The notes: a model not told the origin generated them from the sequence alone. A stretch of DNA of 64,000 bases from Streptomyces sp. ML-6 (GCF_030116705.1 NZ_JAOTIK010000001.1:62001-126000); one strand, 5' to 3'. Positions 8,206-17,215 are shown, counted from the first letter of the stretch. Numbers and translations: made by a program.

Positions 8206-8861
8206 ATCCGACCTGTCTCCTGCTGGACCTCGACGGCACCCTGGTCGACTCGGCGCCGGGCGTCACCGCCAGTGCCGCGGCCGCGCTGCGCAGCGTGGGT
8301 GCAGGGGTGCCGGACGAGCCCACCCTGCGCTCCTTCGTCGGACCGCCGATGTACGAGTCCTTCCGGTACGTCGTCGGCCTCGACGAGGAGACGGCGCGGC
8401 GGGCCCTGCACACCTACCGGGCCGACTACGCGGAGCACGGTGCCCTCGACAGCTCCCTGTTCACGGGCGTTCCGGAGATGCTTGACGCCCTGGCCGGGCT
8501 GGGGATGACGATGGGCGTGGCAACGTCCAAGGTCCAGGACCAGGCCGAACGCATGACCCGGCACCACCGTCTGGACGCTCGTCTGGCTGCAGTCTGCGGC
8601 ATCGACGAGTCGGCGGGACGGACCACCAAGCGCCAGGTCATCCGGCTCTGCCTCGCTCGGCTGCGTGTACGTGGGGTCGATGTCTCCAGGCCGCTCATGG
8701 TCGGCGACCGGGCGTACGACGTGCAGAGCGCGGCGGCCGAGGGGATCCCCGCCGTCCATGTGCGGTGGGGCTACGGCGGCCCCGAAGAGGCCGCGGGTGC
8801 CGTCGCGTCCATCGCCGAGCCCTCAGAACTGGCCGACCTGCTGACGAACGATCCGACCTGA
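8196..8861 (+). CDS. HAD-superfamily hydrolase (phosphoglycolate phosphatase-like)
   Basis: A 221-residue phosphatase. Motif I is LLLDLDGTLVDSA with the nucleophile and acid/base Asp, motif II is GVATSK (Thr/Ser), and the Lys of motif III and the acidic pair of motif IV (PLMVGDRAYDVQSA) follow. The helical cap after motif I is the small C1 type of the PGP/GpH group. The ATG at 8196 overlaps the permease stop by 10 nt and has GGAG 5 nt upstream; a second ATG at 8202 forms an ATGA overlap. Substrate unknown; it may dephosphorylate a by-product of the imported compound. Confidence 0.88.
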   Translation: MFMNPTCLLLDLDGTLVDSAPGVTASAAAALRSVGAGVPDEPTLRSFVGPPMYESFRYVVGLDEETARRALHTYRADYAEHGALDSSLFTGVPEMLDALAGLGMTMGVATSKVQDQAERMTRHHRLDARLAAVCGIDESAGRTTKRQVIRLCLARLRVRGVDVSRPLMVGDRAYDVQSAAAEGIPAVHVRWGYGGPEEAAGAVASIAEPSELADLLTNDPT

Positions 8862-8972
8862 CGGACCGGGCGTCAGCCTGCGGCCCCTTAAGCAACCCAC
8901 CACACCGGCCGGCCCGTGCGCGTCGCACGGGTCGGCGCCCGCCCACGCCACAGAAACAAGGTCGAACAGCAC

Positions 8973-9746
8973 ATGGACCACTTCCCCGAGCCCCGCCTGT
9001 GGGCCGCCCTGCGCGAACTGACCGAGACGTCCGTGCACACGGACCTCACCCACGCCTTCCATCCGGGCCAGCCGCACTTTCCGGCGTTCCCGGACGAGCG
9101 CCGCGAGATGCCCTTCGACATGAAGCGCGGCGACGGCTTCAATGTGCACCTCTACACGCTCGTCGGCCAGTGGGGCACCCACGTCGACCCGCCCGTGCAC
9201 TTCGTGGACGGCGCACGCACGCTGGACGACATTCCCGTCGAGGAGATGCTCCTGCCGCTGGTCGTCCTCGACATCTCCGACCGTGTCGAGGCCGACCCCG
9301 ACTCCGTGCCCACGCTGGACGACGTGACCGCCTGGGAAGGGCGCAACGGCCGCATACCGGCCGGGGCCTTTGTGGCCCTGCGCACGGGCTGGAGCCGCCG
9401 CTGGCCGGCCCCGTCCGCCATGGCCAACCGGGACGAGGCGGGCCTCAGCCACGCGCCGGGCTGGTCGGGCCCGGTACTGCGTCATCTTTTCGAGGAGGTG
9501 GGCGTCACCGCCATCGGTCACGAGCAGACCGACACCGACCCCGGTCTGGCTACCTCGGCAGGTGACTTCAGCCTGGAGCGGTATGTCCTGGAGCGCGACC
9601 GGTGGCAGATCGAGCTGATGGCCAACCTCGACCGGGTTCCCGAGGCGGGCGCACTGATCGTCGCGACCTGGCCGAAGCCGCAGGGCGGTTCCGGCTTCCC
9701 GGCCCGGGTGTTCGCCCTCCACGGGGCGGAGTGCCCTGTCCGATGA
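8973..9746 (+). CDS. Cyclase / kynurenine-formamidase-like hydrolase
   Basis: A 257-residue protein of the metal-dependent cyclase family (formamidases, isatin hydrolases, some polyketide cyclases). TDLTHAFHPGQPHFPAF is the N-terminal block. WGTHVDPPVHF is the metal motif, normally HxGTHxDxPxH; here the first His is Gln (GQWGTH). VTAIGHEQTDTDPG carries the later His and Asp. The ATG at 8973 is preferred over an in-frame start at 8916 because the extension is Arg-rich and the family begins near this point. It follows the HAD gene by 111 bp and ends at a strong terminator. It probably opens an amide, lactone or ring. Confidence 0.8.
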   Translation: MDHFPEPRLWAALRELTETSVHTDLTHAFHPGQPHFPAFPDERREMPFDMKRGDGFNVHLYTLVGQWGTHVDPPVHFVDGARTLDDIPVEEMLLPLVVLDISDRVEADPDSVPTLDDVTAWEGRNGRIPAGAFVALRTGWSRRWPAPSAMANRDEAGLSHAPGWSGPVLRHLFEEVGVTAIGHEQTDTDPGLATSAGDFSLERYVLERDRWQIELMANLDRVPEAGALIVATWPKPQGGSGFPARVFALHGAECPVR

Positions 9747-9776
9747 GACAGCCGCAGCGGTAACCGATACCCCTCG

Positions 9777-9802
9777 CCCCGGCGGCCAGCAGGCCGCCGG
9801 GG
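9777..9802. terminator. Terminator after the cyclase gene
   Basis: CCCCGGCGGCC (9777-9787), loop AGCA, then GGCCGCCGGGG (9792-9802), followed by TCCTTTC. An 11-bp perfect stem separates the permease-HAD-cyclase operon from the lrp-like gene. Confidence 0.8.
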
Positions 9803-9834
9803 TCCTTTCACGACCAGGACCAGGAGTCGAGGCC

Positions 9835-10275
9835 ATGGACGCCGTCGATGAGAAGATCATCGCTGAACTGACCCGCAACGCCCGCATCACCCACGCCGAA
9901 CTCGGCCAGCGTGTGCAGTTGTCCAGGAACGCCGTGCGCCAACGGGTGGAACGTCTCGAGCGGCAGGGGCACATCGGCGGCTACACTCTGGTCCGCCCGT
10001 CCGGCACGGCGGCCGGAGACCTGGTCCGCGCCCATGTCCTCGTCTACCGGAAGGACCGGATGCGCGGCGGCGACGTCCTCGCGGCGATCAGGCGCATCCC
10101 CGAAGTCGTCTCCTGCGACGTGCTGAGCGGCGAGTTCGACCTGCTGGTCAGTCTGGAGGCCCGGTCCCTGGAACGCGTAAGGGGCATCTGGGAGCACATG
10201 GCCCAGATGCCCGGTGTACGTGACACGGTCACCACTCTCGTGCTGTCCCGCGTCGTCGACCGCAGCCGGTCCTGA
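9835..10275 (+). CDS. Lrp/AsnC family transcriptional regulator
   Basis: A 146-residue regulator. MDAVDEKIIAELTRNARITH then AELGQRVQLSRNAVRQRVER is the AsnC-type HTH. The C-terminal RAM domain follows from about residue 65 (HVLVYRKDRMRGGDVLAAIR, EVVSCDVLSGEFDLLVSLEA). Lrp/AsnC proteins sense amino acids, which suits a gene between an amino-acid permease operon and the homoserine/aspartate operon. AGGACCAGGAG precedes the ATG. It converges with aspA across a hairpin. Confidence 0.92.
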   Translation: MDAVDEKIIAELTRNARITHAELGQRVQLSRNAVRQRVERLERQGHIGGYTLVRPSGTAAGDLVRAHVLVYRKDRMRGGDVLAAIRRIPEVVSCDVLSGEFDLLVSLEARSLERVRGIWEHMAQMPGVRDTVTTLVLSRVVDRSRS

Positions 10276-10292
10276 ATCGCAGGGCCGAGGGA

Positions 10293-10325
10293 GCTGCTGC
10301 CCCCGGCAGGCCGGCGGGCAGCAGC
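10293..10325. terminator. Bidirectional hairpin between lrp-like gene and aspA
   Basis: GCTGCTGCCC (10293-10302) pairs perfectly with GGGCAGCAGC (10316-10325) around a 13-nt GC-rich loop. The two flanking genes converge here. Confidence 0.7.
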
Positions 10326-10387
10326 GGTACGCGGCCTGCCCTGCGGGGCCGGCCGCGTCCCATGCCCCAGGGGCTGCGGGCGTCCTG

Positions 10388-11767
10388 TCAGACGCCCGCC
10401 CGGAGCAATTGCTCGGCGCTGTCACGGTCGAGCAGTCCGCTGTCGACGACCACGTCCAGCACGTCGGCACCGGTGGCCAGTGCCTGCCGGGCGGCCTCGG
10501 CCGCTGCCGCGTACCCGATGCGGGGTGTCAGTGCCGTCACCACCCCGACGGACCCTGCGGCCTGCCGCGCCAGTCGCTCCTCGTTGGCGGTGATCCCGAC
10601 CACACACAGGGTGCGCAGCGTGGCGCAGCCGCGAGTCAGCCACGCGATGTGCTGGAGGAGCAGGTGGCCGATGAGCGGCTCGAAGGCGTTGAGCTGCAAC
10701 TGCCCGTTGTCGGCGGCCATGGTGATCGCCACGTCGGCCCCGGCCGTGGCGAAGGCGATCTGGTTGACCAGTTCCGGGATCACCGGGTTGACCTTGCCCG
10801 GCATGATCGAGGAGCCGGCCTGGCGCGGCGGCAGGTTGATCTCCCCGAGGCCGGACTGCGGGCCGCTGGACAGCAGCCGCAGATCGCTGCAGATCTTCGA
10901 CAGCTTCACTGCCGTGCGCTTGAGGACCCCGGACGCCTGGAGGAACACACCGGTGTCGGAGGTTGCTTCGACGAGGTCGGACGCCGCCTTCAGGTCCAGC
11001 CCGGTCAGTGCCCGCAGATGCCGGACAGCAGCCTGGGCGTATCCGGGTGCCGCGGTGACGCCGGTGCCGACCGCGGTGGCGCCGAGGTTGGTCTCGGCGA
11101 GCAGCGGAAGCGTTTCGGCGATGCGGGCCGTGTCCTCGGCCAGAGTGACGCCGAACGCGGCGAACTCCTGGCCGAGTGTCATCGGGACCGCGTCCTGCAA
11201 CTGGGTGCGGCCCACCTTCACGACATGCCGGAACTCCCTGCCCTTGGCCGTGAACGCCTCGGACAGCAGGCCGAGTTCAACGGAGAGGTCGGCGAGAGCC
11301 GCACTCACGGCGATCTTCAGGGCCGTCGGGTAGACATCGTTGGTCGACTGGCATCGGTTGACATCGTCGAGCGGGTGGAGGACGTCGTACTGTCCACGGG
11401 CACAACCCAGGCGTTCCAGGGCGAGGTTGGCGATGACCTCGTTGGCGTTCATGTTGGTGCTGGTGCCGGCACCGCCCTGGACGACGTCCACGACGAACTC
11501 CTCGTGGTAGCGACCCCATTCGATTTCGGCGCACGCCTCGGCGATGGCCCGTGCCTTGCGCGGCTCCAGCGCACCGACCTCCTCATTGGCCATGGCCGCC
11601 GCGTGCTTCACGGCGGCCATGGCCCGCACCAGGTGCGGATGGGAGGCCGCGGGGACACCGCTGATCCGGAAGTTCTCCAGAGCGCGGGCGGTGTGCACGC
11701 CCCAGTACGCCGCCTGGGGGATCTCCACCTCGCCCAGCGAGTCGGACTCGATGCGGAAGCCGCTCAC
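10388..11767 (-). CDS. aspA: Aspartate ammonia-lyase
   Basis: A 459-residue member of the fumarase/aspartase superfamily: L-aspartate to fumarate plus ammonia. The opening [20 protein letters not shown] then HTARALENF is typical of aspartases (class II fumarases have YWGAQTxRSxxNF). [20 protein letters not shown] and the catalytic-loop signature [15 protein letters not shown] are intact. [19 protein letters not shown] fits aspartase. Its ATG overlaps the aldehyde dehydrogenase stop (ATGA), so it is the last gene of a three-gene operon. Argininosuccinate lyase or fumarase are less likely because of the [11 protein letters not shown] block. Confidence 0.88.
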   Translation of the reverse strand: MSGFRIESDSLGEVEIPQAAYWGVHTARALENFRISGVPAASHPHLVRAMAAVKHAAAMANEEVGALEPRKARAIAEACAEIEWGRYHEEFVVDVVQGGAGTSTNMNANEVIANLALERLGCARGQYDVLHPLDDVNRCQSTNDVYPTALKIAVSAALADLSVELGLLSEAFTAKGREFRHVVKVGRTQLQDAVPMTLGQEFAAFGVTLAEDTARIAETLPLLAETNLGATAVGTGVTAAPGYAQAAVRHLRALTGLDLKAASDLVEATSDTGVFLQASGVLKRTAVKLSKICSDLRLLSSGPQSGLGEINLPPRQAGSSIMPGKVNPVIPELVNQIAFATAGADVAITMAADNGQLQLNAFEPLIGHLLLQHIAWLTRGCATLRTLCVVGITANEERLARQAAGSVGVVTALTPRIGYAAAAEAARQALATGADVLDVVVDSGLLDRDSAEQLLRAGV

Positions 11768-13188
11768 CGGCCGTCGCCCGTCCCGTTGAAGCAGACGACC
11801 TTGGGCTGGGTCATCTCCTCGTAGGCGAACCGCACCCCCTCACGGCCCATGCTGCCGTACTTGAAGCCGCCGAAGGGCATCGCGTCGAAGCGGTAGTCGG
11901 AGGAGTCGTTGACCATGACGCCTCCGGCGTCCAGCCGCCGGGCAGCCGCCAGGGCACGGTCCAGCCGGGTGGTGAAGATACCGGCGTGGAGGCTGAACTC
12001 GATCTCGTTGGCCCGCTCGACGGCCTCCCCGAACGAGTCGAAGGGCTGGAGGACGACGACGGGTGCGAACGCCTCGTCCTGCCACACCGCAGCCGTGCCC
12101 GGGACGTCCTCCAGGACCGTCGGGGCATAGACACTGCCGTCGAGCCGATTGCCGCACAGCAGAGTCGCCCCCTGCTCGAGCGCCGCGTCGACACGGGCCT
12201 TGGCAGCGGCCGCCGAGCCGGCTGTGATCATCGGCCCTACGTCCGTACGCTCGTCTGTCGGGTCGCCCGCTCTCAGCCGCAGTGTCCGCGCGACGAAGGC
12301 GTCCCGGAAGGCCGCATACACCTGGCGGGCGACAAGGATCCGCTGGACGCCGATACAGTTCTGGCCGGCCGCCCAGAAGGCGCCGGACACACAGCCCTCC
12401 ACGGCGGCGTCCAGGTCCGCGTCCTCCATGACGATCACGGGCGCGTTGCCGCCGAGATCCATCGCGAGTTTCTTCAGTCCCGCCGAGCGGGCGATCGCCT
12501 CACCGGTGCGGAAACCGCCGGTGAAGGACACCATCCGCACGTCGCGCGAAGCAACGAGGGCCGCACCCAGCTCGGGCCCGCCGTTGACGACGGTCACGAC
12601 CTCCTCGGGCAGACCGGCCTCGACCAGGGTGTCGACCAGGCGCAGCGCCGACAGCGGGGTCAGCGCGGACGGTTTGAGCACCACCGCGTTGCCGCCCGCG
12701 ACGGCGGGCCCCAGCTTGTGAGCGACCAGGTTCAGCGGATCGTTGTACGGGGTGACGGCGGCGATGATCCCCAGCGGCTCCCGGGTGAACCACCCCTGGC
12801 GGTCCTCGGAGCCCTCGTACGCGTCGAAGGGCACCACCTCACCGGCGTTGCGCCGGGCCTCGGCGGCCGACAGACGCAGGGTATTGACCGCGCGGGCGGT
12901 CTCCTTGCGGGCCTGGACGAGGGTCTTCCCCGCCTCACTCACGATCAGCCGGGCGAAAGACTCGGCGCGTTCCTCCACCAGCCGGGCCGCGCCGTCGATG
13001 ACCTTGGCCCGGGCGGCCCGCGACATGGCCCGCGCAGTGGCTCGGCCGTCACGGGCCCGCAGCATCACGGCTTCCAGGGCGTCTGCGGGGACGGCACAGA
13101 CCGAGCCGATCGTCTCGCCGGTGTAGGGGTTGAGCACAGGCGCCATGTCGCCGAGGTGCAGCGCGGTGTTGATCACGGTCTCAGACAC
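11764..13188 (-). CDS. Aldehyde dehydrogenase, candidate aspartate-semialdehyde oxidiser
   Basis: A 474-residue NAD(P)-dependent aldehyde dehydrogenase from a GTG at 13188, with GGAGGA about 8 nt upstream and an 8-nt overlap with the homoserine dehydrogenase stop. [11 protein letters not shown] opens the fold. The cofactor site [20 protein letters not shown] and [27 protein letters not shown], and the catalytic Cys in [14 protein letters not shown] are clear. The usual general-base Glu block ELGGN reads DLGGN, a conservative but notable change. Between homoserine dehydrogenase and aspartase, the natural substrate would be L-aspartate 4-semialdehyde, as for the ALDH-family DoeC in ectoine breakdown. 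Other semialdehydes cannot be excluded. Confidence 0.85.
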   Translation of the reverse strand: MSETVINTALHLGDMAPVLNPYTGETIGSVCAVPADALEAVMLRARDGRATARAMSRAARAKVIDGAARLVEERAESFARLIVSEAGKTLVQARKETARAVNTLRLSAAEARRNAGEVVPFDAYEGSEDRQGWFTREPLGIIAAVTPYNDPLNLVAHKLGPAVAGGNAVVLKPSALTPLSALRLVDTLVEAGLPEEVVTVVNGGPELGAALVASRDVRMVSFTGGFRTGEAIARSAGLKKLAMDLGGNAPVIVMEDADLDAAVEGCVSGAFWAAGQNCIGVQRILVARQVYAAFRDAFVARTLRLRAGDPTDERTDVGPMITAGSAAAAKARVDAALEQGATLLCGNRLDGSVYAPTVLEDVPGTAAVWQDEAFAPVVVLQPFDSFGEAVERANEIEFSLHAGIFTTRLDRALAAARRLDAGGVMVNDSSDYRFDAMPFGGFKYGSMGREGVRFAYEEMTQPKVVCFNGTGDGR

Positions 13189-14311
13189 GGTTCGTCTCCT
13201 CCAGCTCACGTGCACTGTCCACCGGCGCGCCGGCGCGTGTCCCGCCGGTGGCTCCCTGGGTTCGGGTGGCGCGGTCGTTGCGGCTCTCATGGATGCTGAT
13301 GATGTCCGACAGCAGGGCGTACGCGGTCTCCGTGCGCCCCGCGCCGGGCCCGGAGACCGTGACGGTTCCCAGCAGGTCGGTGTGGAAGGCCACCGCGTTC
13401 ACCGCTCCTGAGGTCCCGGCCAGCGGGTGGCTGTCCGGCAGCGCCACGGGGGCGACGCGCGCATCCACGGTGCCGTCGGGGCGCCGGGTCGCCGATCCGA
13501 CCAGTTTCCAGCGCAGTCCTTCGGCCGCGGCTGCCTCTATATCCTCGGCGGTGATGCCGGAGATGCCTTCACAGGGCACGTCGGCGCGCTTCAGTTCCGC
13601 GCCCAGCACCTCACCGGCCAGGATCATGACCTTCAGCTGGACGTCATGCCCCTCCACGTCGGCGGTGGGGTCGGCCTCCGCGTATCCCAGCGCCTGGGCC
13701 TCGGCCACCGCGTCGGCGAAGTCCATGCCGCTCTCCAGCCGGCCGAGGATGTAGTTGGACGTGCCGTTCATGACGCCCTCGACGGCCGACACCCGCAGCC
13801 CCCCGAACATCCGCCGCGCCGTGCGCAGCACGGGCGTGCCGCTGAGCACTGATCCCTCGCACTCGAAGGCGACGTCATGACGTCGGGCCAGTTCCTTCAG
13901 CTCACGCCCGTGCAGTGCCACCGGACCCTTGTTGGTGGTACAGACGTGCTTACCGGCCTCCAGCGCCCATCGCACGTGCGACAGGGCGGGCTGACCGTCC
14001 TCGGGATTGGTGAAGGTCGCCTCGGCGACGATGTCGGCCGGGACCTCCCGGATCACCCACTCGTTGCGGGGATCAGGGCTGCCGCCCGCCATGCGGGAGA
14101 AGTCCAGTTCGCTGGGCGTGGCCGCGAGCAGCGGAGCCAGCTCGATGCCGTCGGCGCGCACCAGCGAACCGGCACGCAGATCGGTGATGGCCACCACGCG
14201 CAGACCGAACCCCAGTTCGACGGCAAGTGCGTCGCCCCGCTCGGTGATCAATTCGGCAAGCGCGCGGTTGACACCGCCGAATCCGATGAGGGCGAGGTCG
14301 TATCGGGTCAT
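13181..14311 (-). CDS. hom: Homoserine dehydrogenase
   Basis: A 376-residue enzyme linking L-homoserine and L-aspartate 4-semialdehyde. [19 protein letters not shown] is the dinucleotide-binding N-terminus, [12 protein letters not shown] the substrate-cofactor block, [11 protein letters not shown] and [16 protein letters not shown] the two hallmark homoserine dehydrogenase motifs. There is no C-terminal ACT domain, so no threonine feedback site, unlike the ~430-residue biosynthetic actinobacterial Hom. The ATG at 14311 is chosen for AAGGAG 7 nt upstream; an upstream start at 14401 would enter the iclR promoter. It heads the operon with the dehydrogenase and aspartase, which points to catabolism. 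Confidence 0.88.
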   Translation of the reverse strand: MTRYDLALIGFGGVNRALAELITERGDALAVELGFGLRVVAITDLRAGSLVRADGIELAPLLAATPSELDFSRMAGGSPDPRNEWVIREVPADIVAEATFTNPEDGQPALSHVRWALEAGKHVCTTNKGPVALHGRELKELARRHDVAFECEGSVLSGTPVLRTARRMFGGLRVSAVEGVMNGTSNYILGRLESGMDFADAVAEAQALGYAEADPTADVEGHDVQLKVMILAGEVLGAELKRADVPCEGISGITAEDIEAAAAEGLRWKLVGSATRRPDGTVDARVAPVALPDSHPLAGTSGAVNAVAFHTDLLGTVTVSGPGAGRTETAYALLSDIISIHESRNDRATRTQGATGGTRAGAPVDSARELEETNRV

Positions 14312-14403
14312 CTGGTTCTCCTTCACGTGGACCCTGTGCGTGCTGAACAGCGTCGCGCCCGGGGCGGTTATCCAGACCGTGCCGATGCGGCCGAAGCTCA
14401 TGA

Positions 14404-14437
14404 CGATCCGCTCCTGCGACGAGCGGATCGCTATAGT
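14404..14437. promoter_or_regulatory. IclR operator candidate and leaderless promoter
   Basis: CGATCCGCTC (14404-14413) and GAGCGGATCG (14421-14430) form a perfect 10-bp inverted repeat with a 7-nt spacer. TATAGT follows at 14432-14437 and the iclR GTG begins 7 nt later, so the message looks leaderless. The repeat overlaps the -10 flank and lies about 95 bp upstream of the divergent hom gene, ideal for autoregulation and control of the operon. Confidence 0.65.
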
Positions 14438-14443
14438 GCCGAC

Positions 14444-15319
14444 GTGACAGCATTCGGCCCCGACAAGCGATCCGAGCGGTCCGCGCAGGGCGGCGACTCC
14501 CCTGACCGGCCCGGTCCCGGAGGATCTGGGCCGTCCGGGTGCGGCCGGCCGGGCAGGAGCTCCGGGAACTCCACGGCCTCGTCGCTGCGCGCCGGGCTGC
14601 GCCTCGTCAACGCCGTAATCGACCGCGAGCGGTCCGGGCGCACCGGGTTCAACGTCAGCAGGCTCGCCGACGAGATGGGCCTGGAGCGGAGCAAGGCCTC
14701 ACGGATGACGCAGGAGCTGTGCGACAAGGGCTTCCTCGAACGCCGCGAGGACTCCACTCTGCGCGCCGCCCACGAGTTCTTCGCCCTGGCGGCCTCCCTC
14801 AACCCCGGTCTGCTGCACAGCAGCCGGGCAATTCTGCGCCGCCTCGCGATCCGGCACGGGGCCGGCGCCCGGCTGTCCGTCCGGGACGGTGTCCTCGTAC
14901 GTCTGCTGCGTGCCGAGTCCTCGCCCGGCACGGCCGACCAGTGGCTGACCAGGGCGACGCTGGTGACCCCCTGCTGGTGTACGGGGGCGGGACGCGCACT
15001 GTTGTGGGACCACACCGAAGAGGAGATCGCCATGCTGCTGGCGGGTTACGAACTGATCGGTGTCGGCGGCCCCAACGCCGCCCACTCGGCAGCCGAGGTC
15101 GCCCGGGCCAACGCACGCGACGCGCCCGGAGGTCTGGTCACCGCGCACGGGGAGTTCGAGCACGGCATCACCGAGTACGCCGCGCCCGTGCGCGACGCCC
15201 GGGGCCAGGTCTTCGCCGCCGTCGCCGTCCTGGGGCGGCAGAACGACCTCGCCCCGCACGAGGAACTGGTCCGCACCGATCTGACGGCAGCGGCGGCCGA
15301 GTTGGGGAACCTGTCCTGA
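14444..15319 (+). CDS. IclR family transcriptional regulator (second)
   Basis: A 291-residue regulator. After a low-complexity Gly/Ser/Pro head of about 45 residues comes the HTH (FNVSRLADEMGLERSKASRM then TQEL) and the effector domain (RLSVRDGVLVRLLRAESS, CWCTGAGRALLWDHTEEEIA, HGITEYAAPVRDARGQVFAA). Effector residues differ from the usual HATAxGKA. The GTG at 14444 is placed by the TATAGT box. It is divergent from hom-aldehyde dehydrogenase-aspA, its likely target. It is only distantly similar to the IclR at 5170, so the two may control the facing operons separately. Confidence 0.88.
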   Translation: MTAFGPDKRSERSAQGGDSPDRPGPGGSGPSGCGRPGRSSGNSTASSLRAGLRLVNAVIDRERSGRTGFNVSRLADEMGLERSKASRMTQELCDKGFLERREDSTLRAAHEFFALAASLNPGLLHSSRAILRRLAIRHGAGARLSVRDGVLVRLLRAESSPGTADQWLTRATLVTPCWCTGAGRALLWDHTEEEIAMLLAGYELIGVGGPNAAHSAAEVARANARDAPGGLVTAHGEFEHGITEYAAPVRDARGQVFAAVAVLGRQNDLAPHEELVRTDLTAAAAELGNLS

Positions 15320-15577
15320 CCAGGCCCGCGTAGCAACGGCCTCTCGAAGTCCGCCCGCTCCTGGCCGGTTCTCATTCTCGCCGCCGTGCCCCGCCCACGG
15401 TCGGCCGGAACCACGTCGGTTGCAGTTCGTCAGTGCCCCCGTCCGGCGGGACACGGTTGGTTGACTCTGAGCTGAACCGGATGTTGTAGCGGCCCTGAAG
15501 CCAGGCGTGATCGCCTCGGCGGATGGGAGAACACAGGTCCGATGCGTGCACCAAGGAAGTACCCCAATACCACGAAG

Positions 15578-15784
15578 CCAAGGGCTGTCCCGTAATCCCC
15601 GGTGGATCAGCGCGCGGCGTCAGATGCGGTGCATCGCAAGGCGGAGGAGCGTCCGCACACTGGATGTATTCGGACGTTCCGACAACGCGGCGAGGAGTGG
15701 GGCCTCCCCTGCTCGAGCGCAGCCGAGAGCTTGGGGAAGTAGCTGTCTTCGCGCGCCCGCCGGGGATTACGGGACAGCCCTTGG
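15578..15784. repeat. MITE-like element with 25-bp perfect inverted ends
   Basis: The left end (15578-15602, starting CCAAGGGCTGTCCCG) is repeated in perfect inverse at 15760-15784. The 207-bp interior codes for nothing recognisable and includes the Streptomyces palindromic motif around CCCCTGCTCGAGCG / GAGAGCTTGGGG (about 15708-15737). Length, long terminal repeats and lack of a gene fit a miniature inverted-repeat transposable element. It ends 12 bp from the IS5-type element. No flanking target duplication is evident. Confidence 0.7.
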
Positions 15785-15868
15785 TGCTGGATTCCTTAGT
15801 GGGCGGTTCGTGAGTTGATGTCCGTTTCGAAGTGAGGCTTGGGGTAGGGGTGCTGGCCGCGGGGCCGG

Positions 15869-16267
15869 CTACTGCTGCCGGGCAAACCAGCCGGTGTCGG
15901 CTTCGGTGAGGATGCCGAGTTTGACTAGGCGCTTCAGCTTGGCCCGGGTGCCTTCGACGTTCTTCGGCAGCAGTTCATGGCCAAGGGCCTGGCAGACATC
16001 CTTGGCCCGCAGGGGGCCGGTCGCCTCGTTGAAGGCGGCGAGGATGCGCGGGTAGTCCGGGTGCTCTGGCAGTTCAGGCGGGGATGCAGGGAGCCGGTCG
16101 GCAAGGCCGGTGACGGTCCTGCGGGTGATCACGAGGTGCTCGAGGTGTGTCTCGGCTTCCCGTAGCCGGGTCTGCAGGTCGTCGATCTGCGTGCGCAGGT
16201 CGTCGGCCAGGGCCCGGGCGGCGTCTTCCTGCAGGTCCAGTGCCTCAAGGAGGGGGCGAATGTTCAC
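15869..16267 (-). CDS. IS-associated accessory protein (coiled coil plus winged helix)
   Basis: A 132-residue protein inside the IS. Residues about 8-50 are a heptad-rich coiled coil (ALDLQEDAARALADDLRTQI, DDLQTRLREAETHLEHLV). The second half (YPRILAAFNEATGPLRAKDV, then CQALGHELLPKNVEGTRAKL) looks like a winged-helix domain. Its start overlaps the transposase stop by 4 nt (ATGA). Such proteins travel with some Streptomyces IS5 elements; their role (transposase partner or regulator) is not established. Confidence 0.6.
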   Translation of the reverse strand: MNIRPLLEALDLQEDAARALADDLRTQIDDLQTRLREAETHLEHLVITRRTVTGLADRLPASPPELPEHPDYPRILAAFNEATGPLRAKDVCQALGHELLPKNVEGTRAKLKRLVKLGILTEADTGWFARQQ

Positions 16268-17109
16268 GCGCTCACTGCCTCTTCGCGCCAGGTGGAGGTG
16301 CTCGTGCCGGTGAGACGGCGGATCATGACATGGGACATCGCCCAGTAGATGCGGGAGGCGGACGAGGCGGTGCGGTGCTCGTAGTCACGGACCAGTCGCC
16401 GGTGGAGTATCAGGATTCCGTAGGTCTGCTCGACCCTCCACCGCTTCGGCTGCGGCAGGAATCCCCGGTATCCGGGCTCGCGTTCGACGATCTCGACGTC
16501 GATGCCCAGGGCGGCGCCGTGTTCGACGACCTGGTTCTTGAAGCCCTGGTCGACCAGGGCTTTGCGGACGGTGTCGCCGGTGTGCTCGGCGACCTGGTCC
16601 AGTAGGACGATGCCCGCGGTGTTGTCGTGGGTGTTCGCGGCGAGGACGACGACCGCGATGACCAGGCCGAGGACGTCCACGGCCACGCCGCGCTTGCGGC
16701 CCGGCACCCGCTTGGCCGGATCGTAGCCGGTCGTGGCGGCGGGGACCCCGACGGCCGCGTGGACACTCTGGGTGTCCAGTACCACCAGGGTCGGGTCCTC
16801 TAATCGTCGGGCGCGTTCACGGACCTGACAGCGCAGGAGTTCATGGATGACCTGGTCGGTTCCGTCGTCCCGCCAGGCGGCGAAGTAGTAGTACGTCGCG
16901 CTCTTCTGCGGCAGATCGTGCGGGAGGTAGGCCCATTGGCAGCCGGTCCGCCCCTGGTAGAGGATCGCGTTCACGATCTCCCGCATGTCGTAAGCGCCCT
17001 GATGACCGCTGACCGAGCGGTGCCGGTCCTTCCATGCGGTGATCACCGGCTCGATCAACGACCACTGCTCGTCCGATAAGTCGCTGGGGTACGGCTTGCG
17101 TTCACTCAT
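16264..17109 (-). CDS. IS5-family DDE transposase
   Basis: A 281-residue transposase from the ATG at 17109 (MSERKPYPSDLSDEQWSLIE). The N-terminal DUF4096-type insertion-element domain reads WSLIEPVI then GAYDMREIVNAILYQGRTGC QW. Catalytic blocks: VVLDTQSVHAAVGV (first Asp), KALVDQGFKNQVV (second Asp) and RWRVEQTYGILILHRRLVRD (Glu with the YREK-like signature). All three acidic residues are present. It lies inside perfect terminal repeats. Confidence 0.9.
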   Translation of the reverse strand: MSERKPYPSDLSDEQWSLIEPVITAWKDRHRSVSGHQGAYDMREIVNAILYQGRTGCQWAYLPHDLPQKSATYYYFAAWRDDGTDQVIHELLRCQVRERARRLEDPTLVVLDTQSVHAAVGVPAATTGYDPAKRVPGRKRGVAVDVLGLVIAVVVLAANTHDNTAGIVLLDQVAEHTGDTVRKALVDQGFKNQVVEHGAALGIDVEIVEREPGYRGFLPQPKRWRVEQTYGILILHRRLVRDYEHRTASSASRIYWAMSHVMIRRLTGTSTSTWREEAVSA

Positions 17110-17215
17110 CCCGCCAACCCCAGCAGACCCCGCACCACGGACCCACGGGTTCCGCCCCCACCCCACTCCATCTGGCGACCACAGAACGACTCAAAGACTC
17201 ACGAACCGCCCACTA

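Larger units (their letters stand above)
15797..17215 (-). mobile_element. Complete IS5-type insertion sequence
   Basis: A 1.42-kb element bounded by 19-bp perfect inverted repeats (TAGTGGGCGGTTCGTGAGT at 15797-15815 and its complement at 17197-17215). If the outer TA is target, the ends are GTGGGCGG and the duplication is TA. It carries a transposase (16264-17109) and a small accessory gene (15869-16267) that overlap. Both frames are intact, so it may be active. It cuts a nitrilase-type gene, whose 3' end continues at 17216. Confidence 0.82.

Noticed and set aside
13877..14443. N-terminal extension of the second IclR protein
   Set aside because: It is antisense to hom and crosses the promoter and operator; the GTG at 14444 fits the TATAGT box.
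15320..15577. Possible small gene between iclR and the MITE
   Set aside because: Short frames only, no ribosome site and no family resemblance.
15700..15745. Antisense RNA or attenuator in the MITE
   Set aside because: The palindromic CTCGAGCG/GAGAGCTTGGGG motif is a widespread Streptomyces repeat, and no transcript can be inferred.
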